Below, piece by piece: positions 8,140 through 14,703 of a stretch of DNA of 20,149 nucleotides. The position numbers were made by a program, and so were the translations under genes. Each line of letters opens with the position of its first letter. Position 1 is the stretch's first letter. The notes beneath the pieces are model-generated. The model saw only the letters and a program-made list of their open reading frames with translations, had not been told where the DNA came from and ran no database searches. Origin of the DNA: CAYPJE01 sp964410945 (lineage in GTDB: Bacteria; Fidelibacterota; Marinisomatia; Marinisomatales; TCS56); the NCBI GenBank assembly GCA_964410945.1, contig CAYPJE010000051.1, positions 1 through 20,149 on the forward strand, written 5' to 3'.

Positions 8140-9316
8140 TTACGATGTAATTGTAGTCGGCGGTGGGCCGACCGGATCGACTTTTGCCGAACATGCGGCC
8201 AAAGGTGGATTGAGTGTGCTGATGCTGGAAAAGGACCGTGATATCGGTATGCCGGTGCGTTGTGGCGAGGCCATCGGAATCGCCAGCCTCAAAATGTTTC
8301 ATACCGCCCGCCCTGAGTGGATCAAGACCAAATTAACGCGTATCAAGATTGTTGCTCCGGACCTGACCGAAGTCGCCTTCGATCTGGTTCCGGAAGCCCA
8401 CGGATATATTCTGGACCGGCGGGTATTTGACTATGACCTGGCCCATTTTGCCGCCCAGGCCGGAGCCGATGTGGTTACCAAGGCTTATGTAAATGGTTTA
8501 ATCATTGAAGACGACATGGTTTGTGGAGTCAAGGGGACCCATATGTCAGAGCCATTTGAGCTGCGGGCCAAGTTGGTGGTGGGTGCCGATGGTGTGGAAA
8601 GCCGGGTGGGCCGCTGGGCCGGTCTGCGGACCCAGTTGAAACTGAAGGATGTCGAACCGGCCATCCAGAAGACCATCTCCGGAATTGACTGCGAACCGCA
8701 CGTCTTTGAGTTTCATATGTCCCGCCAGTGGGCGCCGGGGGGGTATGTGTGGGTGTTTCCCAAAGGATCCCATGCCGCCAATGTGGGATTGGGTATATCC
8801 GGTATTTTTTCCAAAGAAGGCAAATCCGCCCAACAGTATCTGGATGAATTCCTTGAGCGCAAGTATCCCGACTGTGCCGTTTTAACAACTGTCACCGGCG
8901 GTGTCCCGGTAGCCAAAACCCTGAAACAGCTTACCGCTGATGGGTTAATGCTGATCGGGGATGCAGGCCGTACCGTTAATCCTATGACCGGTGGAGGAAT
9001 TTCATCCGGGATGCACAGCGGGCTGGTAGCTGCCGAGACAGCCGTGGCTGTATTAAAAAATGGGAAATCAGCAACCAGCGACAATCTCAAGCCTTATGAG
9101 AAGGCCTGGCATGATGTGGGCGGTAAGGCCCATGAGCGTCTGTACCGGATCAAGGAAGCAGTCTATAAGTTTTCCGATAACGACCTGAACCGGATTGCCG
9201 AAGGTGTTATGAAAATCCCGGAAAATGACCGCAACCTGCTGAAGCTCTTTTCGGTTGCCGTCAAGAAAAAACCAACCCTGCTGCTCGATGTGGCCCGTCT
9301 GTTTACGGGTTTTTGA
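8123..9316 (+). CDS. Geranylgeranyl reductase family FAD-dependent oxidoreductase
   Basis: Flavoprotein of the GGR/ChlP/MenJ family, which reduces isoprenoid double bonds in archaeal ether lipids, phytyl chains or menaquinone tails. The N-terminal Rossmann motif is VIVVGGGPTGS (GGGPTGS at 13-19), with the family Cys motif MPVRCGEAIG (Cys47). Next come the GGR signature GGYVWVFPKG...NVGLGI (about 207-225) and the second FAD motif LIGDAGRTVNPMTGGGISSGM (about 276-296). The 397-residue length is normal. ATG 8123 overlaps the ferredoxin gene by 17 nt, and the stop (TGA 9314-9316) shares one base with the dinG ATG. Electron supply from the adjacent ferredoxin is likely. The target could be menaquinone, a carotenoid-like polyprenyl, or archaeal-type lipid chains, which have been proposed for FCB bacteria; sequence alone does not decide. 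Confidence 0.92.
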   Translation: MWKQNNYDVIVVGGGPTGSTFAEHAAKGGLSVLMLEKDRDIGMPVRCGEAIGIASLKMFHTARPEWIKTKLTRIKIVAPDLTEVAFDLVPEAHGYILDRRVFDYDLAHFAAQAGADVVTKAYVNGLIIEDDMVCGVKGTHMSEPFELRAKLVVGADGVESRVGRWAGLRTQLKLKDVEPAIQKTISGIDCEPHVFEFHMSRQWAPGGYVWVFPKGSHAANVGLGISGIFSKEGKSAQQYLDEFLERKYPDCAVLTTVTGGVPVAKTLKQLTADGLMLIGDAGRTVNPMTGGGISSGMHSGLVAAETAVAVLKNGKSATSDNLKPYEKAWHDVGGKAHERLYRIKEAVYKFSDNDLNRIAEGVMKIPENDRNLLKLFSVAVKKKPTLLLDVARLFTGF

Positions 9317-12135
9317 TGGAGCAGACGCAATTACTTACTGAGCTTGGTCTAAACTCCTTCATTGCCTTCGATTTCGAGACCACCGGCCTCAGTCCGGAGG
9401 ACGACCGGATCATTGAAATCGCGGCGATCCGTTTCACGGATGGAGTGCCTGGTGAAAAATTCGTTTCACTGGTAAATCCCGGCCGTTCAATAACGCCGGA
9501 AATTGCCGACATAACCGGAATCAACGACGCCCTGGTCAAGGATGCTCCCACAGAGGATAAAGTCGTCGATGCTTTCCTGGAATTCCTTGGTGATGCTCCC
9601 CTGGTGGCCCATAATATTCCTTTTGACATTGCCTTTTTAAAAGCATTGCGGAATCGATTTGACAGGGAACAGGTCGAGCACGAATTATACGATACACTGC
9701 AATTGAGCCGGGCTTTTCTGTATTTCCGTCCGGCCCACAATCTGGGCAGCGCCGCCGAATATTTTGGTTACACCGCCGAAGGATCACACCGGGCCGAACA
9801 GGATACGATCAATTGCGGGAACGTATTCGTTCATCTGATCGAGGAAGCGGCCAGCTATCCCCTGGGAGTTATCACTAAAATACTGGAAATCATTAAGAAA
9901 CATTCCGTACCCAACAAAGCCCTCTATGTAAACCTGGCCAATGCCCTCACCAAAGCCGGTGACCTGAAGACCGGTTTGACCACTTCGGTCATAGAAAAGA
10001 CTAGCCATAACAACCGTTTTGTTTACCAGGGGAAGAAGGATACGGTCGATTATTCCATCAAGGAAGTGTTCGGTACCAACGGCCTGTTGCAGGAAGTGCT
10101 GCCGGGTTACGAGACCCGGGACCAGCAGCTGGATTACGCCCTGGCGGCCCACGAAGCCTTTACCGAAAACCAGATCGCGGTAGTTGAAGCCGGAACCGGA
10201 CTGGGGAAAACACTGGCCTATCTGTATCCTTCCATCCGCCGGGTATTCAAATCGGAGGAAGGCAGCCCGACCATAATTTCCTGCCATACCAAACATTTGC
10301 AGGATCAGTTATTTTACAAGGACCTGCCCCGACTGGCCCAGGCCCTGGATGTATCCCTGGAGGCGGTAATGCTGAAGGGGCGGAATAACTATATCTGTCG
10401 CACCCGCCTGGACTGGACCATCGCCGACTCGGGCAATATCCTGAGTCCGGTGGAAGCTGAATGTCTGTTGCCGCTGATCATCTGGCTGGAATGGACCGCC
10501 ACCGGCGATATGTCCGAGTGCACCGGTTTCTGGAGTTTCCGCCAGCTGCGGGTGGCCGGTATGATCCGCAGCGAACCGGGTTTCTGTACTACGCCACTGT
10601 GTTCCCGCCACAATGGCTGTTTTTTCGGTCCCCTGCGCCGCAGCGCCTACCGGGCGCAGATCATTGTTGTGAACCATGCCCTGCTGCTTTCCGAGGTCAG
10701 TAACCCGGGCATATTGCCGCCCTATAAAAACCTGGTTGTCGATGAGGCCCATAACCTGGTGAAAGTGGCTTACAGCCAGTTTACCCTGGCGCTGGATCGC
10801 ACCGTGATCGGCACCCTGGTAACGCGGATCGACCTGGAAGCCAGCGGATCGGTGCGCCTGAATAACCGCTTGAAAGAATTGGTGAAACTGCGACCGGCTC
10901 TGGAACGTCCCCTGGAAAATTTGCGCCGTGATAAAGACCAGTGCCTGACGGCCAACAGGGAATTCTTCAAGACCTATATCAGTGAGGTGCAGAATCGTTT
11001 TAAGGTGAATGCGCCCTATACCGAGAAAAAAATGCTGGCCGAGCTGGCGGCCGAATTCGGCAGCGTCCATGTTGAACTGATGCAGCTTTCAGATGCCCTG
11101 AAGGAAATAACCTTTACCCTGCAACGGGTGGAACAGGAACTGCGGACCGCCGATAATAACAGCGGTGATTACCTGGATATTATCCAGGTCTTTGAGCAAT
11201 CCCGCCAGCAGTTTGCCGAAACACTGGAAATACTGACCCGCCTGACTCAGAAACAGGACCGGGACTGGGTCTACTGGCTGGAAGGCCGCTACCGTACCGG
11301 CCGGAGTAAAAAACCGGAATTGGGCCTATCGATCTGTGCCGCCCCGATCAATGTGGCCCCTGATCTGGTGGCCAACCTGTTCAGTATCGTTGACAGCGCC
11401 GTATTGACATCCGCCACGCTGAGAATTGACGATTCATTTAATTATTTCCTCAATCGTACCGGCCTGGACAACATCGAGCTGGATAATGTGGTGACCAGAG
11501 AGATCGACAGCCCCTTCCACTACGATGACCAGGTGAAATATCTTCAGTTGGCCGGGGAAATGAACAGAAGCAAGGATCCCGAGTATATCGCCGACCTGGT
11601 CTACCGCTGCCACAAGCATTTTAATCAGCGGATGATGATATTATTTACTTCATGGTCGATGCTTAACGGCTGTTATGCCGCCCTGCGTCAGCGGCCCGGC
11701 GGCCGTGATCTGCCGATCTTTGCCCAGCGTTCCACCGCTTCCCGCTTCTCGCTGATCAAGGGGATGGAAGAAACGCCCAACGGAATTTTATTGGGGACCG
11801 ACGCCTTCTGGGAGGGCGTTGACCTTTCAGGCGATCTGCTGGAAATTTTGATAATAACCAAGCTGCCCTTCGACGTGCCCACCGAACCGATCATCAAGGC
11901 CTATTCGGAGATGCTGAACCAGAGCGGCCGTAATTCATTTATCGAATATTCGGTCCCGGAGGCGGTGATAAAATTCCGCCAGGGCTTCGGGCGGCTGATC
12001 CGCTCCACCACCGACGAGGGTATTTTCATCGTGCTGGACGAACGGATCGTGGGCAAGCGCTATGGAAACTTCTTCCGGGAAGCGATTCCCACCCCCATGT
12101 CGGTGTTTCATACGGTTGACGAATTGTTGGTCTGA
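9316..12135 (+). CDS. dinG: DinG-family Fe-S helicase with N-terminal DEDDh 3'-5' exonuclease
   Basis: A 939-residue superfamily 2 (XPD/DinG) helicase fused to a DnaQ-like exonuclease, probably for DNA repair or replication-fork clearance. Exonuclease residues are complete: Asp19 and Glu21 in DFETTG, Asp104 in HNIPFD, His158 and Asp163 in HRAEQD. The helicase has Walker A GTGLGKT (293-299) and DEAH (476-479). Cysteines are at 361, 424, 429 and 435; the last three have the same spacing as the Fe-S cysteines of E. coli DinG. Further motifs are LTSATLRI, GTDAFWEGVDLSG and the arginine-finger RQGFGRLIRS near the C-terminus. The start is ATG 9316; a TTG at 9313 is in frame just before. It overlaps the GGR stop by one base and ends the long operon. 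Composition is GC-rich (up to about 65% in places). Confidence 0.95.
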   Translation: MEQTQLLTELGLNSFIAFDFETTGLSPEDDRIIEIAAIRFTDGVPGEKFVSLVNPGRSITPEIADITGINDALVKDAPTEDKVVDAFLEFLGDAPLVAHNIPFDIAFLKALRNRFDREQVEHELYDTLQLSRAFLYFRPAHNLGSAAEYFGYTAEGSHRAEQDTINCGNVFVHLIEEAASYPLGVITKILEIIKKHSVPNKALYVNLANALTKAGDLKTGLTTSVIEKTSHNNRFVYQGKKDTVDYSIKEVFGTNGLLQEVLPGYETRDQQLDYALAAHEAFTENQIAVVEAGTGLGKTLAYLYPSIRRVFKSEEGSPTIISCHTKHLQDQLFYKDLPRLAQALDVSLEAVMLKGRNNYICRTRLDWTIADSGNILSPVEAECLLPLIIWLEWTATGDMSECTGFWSFRQLRVAGMIRSEPGFCTTPLCSRHNGCFFGPLRRSAYRAQIIVVNHALLLSEVSNPGILPPYKNLVVDEAHNLVKVAYSQFTLALDRTVIGTLVTRIDLEASGSVRLNNRLKELVKLRPALERPLENLRRDKDQCLTANREFFKTYISEVQNRFKVNAPYTEKKMLAELAAEFGSVHVELMQLSDALKEITFTLQRVEQELRTADNNSGDYLDIIQVFEQSRQQFAETLEILTRLTQKQDRDWVYWLEGRYRTGRSKKPELGLSICAAPINVAPDLVANLFSIVDSAVLTSATLRIDDSFNYFLNRTGLDNIELDNVVTREIDSPFHYDDQVKYLQLAGEMNRSKDPEYIADLVYRCHKHFNQRMMILFTSWSMLNGCYAALRQRPGGRDLPIFAQRSTASRFSLIKGMEETPNGILLGTDAFWEGVDLSGDLLEILIITKLPFDVPTEPIIKAYSEMLNQSGRNSFIEYSVPEAVIKFRQGFGRLIRSTTDEGIFIVLDERIVGKRYGNFFREAIPTPMSVFHTVDELLV

Positions 12136-12169
12136 TCCTAATTCTCCAAGTTACCACTGTTTATAAAAT

Positions 12170-12193
12170 CGAGTATTAACTAGTTAATACTCG
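12170..12193. repeat. Perfect 24-bp palindrome downstream of dinG
   Basis: Two 10-nt arms, CGAGTATTAA and its exact reverse complement, flank the self-complementary CTAG, giving a gapless 24-bp palindrome 34 nt after the dinG stop. As RNA it would form a 10-bp stem with a 4-nt loop, but no T-run follows on either strand, so it is a poor intrinsic terminator. It could be a dimeric regulator operator, a transcript-end hairpin or a protein-binding boundary site. Confidence 0.85.
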
Positions 12194-12318
12194 AACTTTA
12201 ACTGGTGCTAAAATAGGTGAGAATACAGCCTAGTAGAGCTTAATTAATAGTTTAATCGATATCGCTTGCATGTTAACTATATAACTATTAAAGTCGAAGA
12301 GACTGCTACAATTATATT

Positions 12319-12325
12319 AGGGGAG
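12319..12325 (+). promoter_or_regulatory. Shine-Dalgarno-like AGGGGAG near the lipoprotein start
   Basis: A strong SD-like sequence only two bases before the TTG at 12328 and four before an out-of-frame GTG at 12330. The spacing is too short for TTG and too long for ATG 12358, which makes the lipoprotein start ambiguous. Confidence 0.4.
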
Positions 12326-12327
12326 TT

Positions 12328-13590
12328 TTGTGTCCAGAGCGTGACAGTAATAGTGTGATGCTAATTTGCACAACGGTTGATAATGATATCCAGGATCGTT
12401 GGCTTGGAATAATAAGTTTAGGTAAATCACAATCTCTCAGAACACTTATATTCAATTTAAATAGATTATTATTTCCTATATTGCTACTCGTAATAATCGG
12501 TTGTCCAGCTCCACCGGATGATCCTCTTGAATGCGGTAATAATCAAGTACTTATTGATTCAGAATGCCAGTGCATTGAGGGATTTCACTGGAATGATGAT
12601 TGCACAGAGTGTTTATTAGATACCACCAGCCATAATTTTGTATGGACTATCGACACTCTTGGAATAAAAGGTAGCTACCTTAAAGATGTATGGATAGAAG
12701 CAGAAGATGATATTTGGGTAGTGGGAAATATTAGAGTAGATGACCCGGATTCCAGTTTCAATGGAACCGGTTGGAAGGAATACAATGCTGCCCACTGGGA
12801 TGGTAATAATTGGGAGTTATCTGGGTTCTATAGCACTACATTGGATTTATATAGCATTTTGTATTTTTCAGAAGATAATATTTGGGTGACAGATCATTGC
12901 TCCCCAATCCATTGGGACGGAGAAGAATGGACTTTATATCACCTTGAAAATATGGGTTTAGACGCCTGTGCCGGATTAGACATTTGGGGTACATCTTCTG
13001 CTAATATGTATTTTGTTGGTATTGAAGGATCAGTTGTCCATTATAATGGTTCGGATTTCACCAAGTTAACAATACCCAATGAAACGAAGCTGGTTTCAAT
13101 TGACGGCACCAAAGATGGTGAATATGTGTTTGTTGCCGGGTATGACTATTATGTACCAGTTAAGACTACTGCTCTGATGATTCACGATGATGTGGTTACA
13201 GAATTATATTACTCTGATAATTTAGTACCAAGTGGTTCAAGTGATTTTGGTGCAGTAACAAGTGTGAGCGTCTGTGGAGATACGGCTTATTTTGTGACTT
13301 ACCAGGGTTTTTGGAAGTATAATTATTTAACTGGCGAATCTGTTGTTGATAAGCCTTTTAAAAACTATGATTACAGCTCCCTAAATGTTCAGAGTCCAAA
13401 TGATATTTTTATGATTGGTGGAGGATTCTACTATGTTCACTACAATGGAGCATCATGGGATTTCAACTATCAGATAAACGAACAATATCCATTACATGAT
13501 TATGGAGCTGGTTTTGTAGGAGATATAGCGGTAATAGTTGGTAGCATTCAAGGTTGGATTAATGGTATTGTTGCCAGAGGATTAAGGTAG
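12328..13590 (+). CDS. Predicted lipoprotein with repeated HWDG/HYNG motifs (possible beta-propeller)
   Basis: Not a recognised family. Counted from TTG 12328 (420 aa), a hydrophobic segment LLFPILLLVIIGC ends in a lipobox at Cys59, so the mature protein is probably a lipid-anchored envelope protein. After the Cys comes a short Cys-rich patch resembling an EGF-like module (CGNNQVLIDSECQCIEGFHW). The remainder is beta-rich, with recurring W/Y-aromatic turns: HWDGNNW (156), HWDGEEW (195), HYNGSDF (238), HYNGASW (371), plus DIWVVG/NIWVTD/DIFMIGG strands. This pattern suggests blades of a beta-propeller. The start is uncertain: TTG 12328 or ATG 12358 leaves 35-45 residues before the hydrophobic core, and no ATG, GTG or TTG lies between 12358 and it. 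Composition is AT-rich, unlike the upstream operon. Confidence 0.7.
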   Translation: MCPERDSNSVMLICTTVDNDIQDRWLGIISLGKSQSLRTLIFNLNRLLFPILLLVIIGCPAPPDDPLECGNNQVLIDSECQCIEGFHWNDDCTECLLDTTSHNFVWTIDTLGIKGSYLKDVWIEAEDDIWVVGNIRVDDPDSSFNGTGWKEYNAAHWDGNNWELSGFYSTTLDLYSILYFSEDNIWVTDHCSPIHWDGEEWTLYHLENMGLDACAGLDIWGTSSANMYFVGIEGSVVHYNGSDFTKLTIPNETKLVSIDGTKDGEYVFVAGYDYYVPVKTTALMIHDDVVTELYYSDNLVPSGSSDFGAVTSVSVCGDTAYFVTYQGFWKYNYLTGESVVDKPFKNYDYSSLNVQSPNDIFMIGGGFYYVHYNGASWDFNYQINEQYPLHDYGAGFVGDIAVIVGSIQGWINGIVARGLR

Positions 13591-13756
13591 GAGCTGTTAG
13601 AACAGTAAAGATTTGTTAAAAAGGCAGCCCCAGTAGAAATGCCTGTAAGCTTTGACTGGGGCTGCGATGACACAACCCTTTATTCAGGGAGTATCTGTGT
13701 AAAGTTTACTCCTTGTAGGGTTTTGTTTCAAATAGAATAAGAAAGGAAATCTTACA
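13591..13756. other. Intergenic region between the lipoprotein and the 309-aa secreted protein
   Basis: 166 nt without a gene. It holds the strong hairpin at 13624-13665. A TAGAAT (13733-13738) before the next gene might be a -10 element, but no -35 lies at normal spacing. AAGGA at 13743-13747 is the likely ribosome binding site of the next gene, nine bases before its ATG. Confidence 0.5.
13624..13665 (-). terminator. GC-rich hairpin with a T-run on the minus strand
   Basis: Perfect 11-bp inverted repeat, GCAGCCCCAGT (13624-13634) and ACTGGGGCTGC (13655-13665), with a 20-nt loop. On the minus strand the stem is followed by C then TTTTT (complement of 13618-13622), the form of an intrinsic terminator. 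On the plus strand no T-run follows (GATGACACAACCC). It may still end plus-strand transcription of the lipoprotein gene weakly, or be a bidirectional stem. Confidence 0.55.
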
Positions 13757-14686
13757 ATGGAGAGATTACTGAAGAAAATAGCACTCAGTGTTATGCTTTG
13801 TACGTTAGTAACCGCAGAGTCATTTACTGTTAACTTATCATTTGAGCAGCCCGAGGATGCATTAAATACTTTGCTATCCACACAGGTATTCCCTAATCCT
13901 GTGGGACAATATAACGGAGATGATTATAACATATATTTGTGGTACCCTACTGTTGATATTGAATCAGGTAGTGTGACATTTACTTGTACTATCTTTGCTG
14001 ATTTAGTGATAGGTGGTGTTGATTTTCAATATAGTTATCCTCTATCATTTAGTCTCACCTTTCCTTCAGTTGATGTTTCAACTTCTGATATAACAGCCTT
14101 GATCACTGGTATATCGAGTCAGATTAGCAGTATGGACGGACCACAATGGGTTAAAGATATTATTATTAATACTTATGAAGGGTTGGAATTAACAGCATAT
14201 CCTGATTATTTATTAGATGTCAGTAGCGATTTAATTCCTGACTATCTGGATATTGAAATTACTAATATTGGGTTTTCGTATGTGGCTAATACGGATGTAC
14301 TTGTTTTTACATTGTATTTCACGATGGATTCCGAACCAATTAGTATTCAATGTTATACCAGAACTGGGGATCCGAGATACTATTACTATCGTTATAAAGT
14401 ATACAATAATTCAGATTACCCAATAACATTACATGGTTATTATATAACTACAACTAATGGTACATATATAACATATGATTATAATGTTCAACAAACAATC
14501 GCGGCTAATGATAATGGTGAGTTTAGTATATATCTCGGTGATGCAGGTGTAGATCTTCGATATACCTGGAAATTGCAATTGTATTTTGGCACTGAGAATG
14601 GTGAGTGGATATATTCATATACTACAGGATCTACAAGTAGTTACACGTTAGTATCACCCAATATTTACCCTAGTGTAACTAATTAA
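13757..14686 (+). CDS. Secreted protein of unknown function, paralogous to the N-terminus of the next gene
   Basis: 309 residues with a cleavable-type signal peptide (MERLLKKIALSVMLCTLVTA, cleavage near residue 20) and a beta-rich, Tyr/Thr/Ser-rich mature part, so probably periplasmic or exported. Residues about 20-200 resemble the N-terminal domain of the 1264-aa neighbour in order and spacing: FTVNL (23) against FSIKL (24), EDALNTLL against ESLFDALI, PQWVKDII (129) against PEWFSDWV (138), then LIPD against VIPD and a closing beta pair. The C-terminal 100 residues (NNSDYPITLHGYYITTTNG onward) look like an extra beta-sandwich. No sorting domain or catalytic motif is seen. ATG 13757 has AAGGA nine bases upstream. 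It is 17 nt before the next gene, so probably co-transcribed with it. AT-rich. Confidence 0.75.
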   Translation: MERLLKKIALSVMLCTLVTAESFTVNLSFEQPEDALNTLLSTQVFPNPVGQYNGDDYNIYLWYPTVDIESGSVTFTCTIFADLVIGGVDFQYSYPLSFSLTFPSVDVSTSDITALITGISSQISSMDGPQWVKDIIINTYEGLELTAYPDYLLDVSSDLIPDYLDIEITNIGFSYVANTDVLVFTLYFTMDSEPISIQCYTRTGDPRYYYYRYKVYNNSDYPITLHGYYITTTNGTYITYDYNVQQTIAANDNGEFSIYLGDAGVDLRYTWKLQLYFGTENGEWIYSYTTGSTSSYTLVSPNIYPSVTN

Positions 14687-14690
14687 ATCG

Positions 14691-14696
14691 AGGAGG
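14691..14696 (+). promoter_or_regulatory. Strong ribosome binding site of the 1264-aa surface protein
   Basis: AGGAGG seven bases before ATG 14704, the best Shine-Dalgarno in the window, in the 17-nt gap after the 309-aa gene. It suggests high translation of the surface protein. Confidence 0.8.
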
Positions 14697-14703
14697 TTTT
14701 AAA

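Larger units (their letters stand above)
12136..12327. other. AT-rich intergenic region after dinG
   Basis: 192 nt without a gene, where base composition drops sharply. It contains the perfect palindrome at 12170-12193. A second, looser inverted repeat has 9-bp arms TTAATAGTT (12244-12252) and AACTATTAA (12283-12291). An AGGGGAG lies next to the next gene. Several TATA-like stretches could be -10 boxes, but no paired promoter stands out. No tRNA or small ORF is seen. Confidence 0.5.

Noticed and set aside
10309..11070. 253-codon open frame on the minus strand
   Set aside because: Lies wholly inside dinG, whose plus-strand product has all catalytic motifs. The minus product is low-complexity Gln/Gly/His-rich with no family resemblance; a shadow of GC-rich codon bias.
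12136..12327. tRNA or integration attachment site at the composition boundary
   Set aside because: No cloverleaf, no GTTCRANNY-like T-loop, no direct repeat pair and no integrase in the window.
13611..13680. Integron attC-like site around the GC-rich hairpin
   Set aside because: GTTAAAA and CACAACC flank the stem, but they do not match the paired RYYYAAC/GTTRRRY core sites, and no integrase or cassette array is present.
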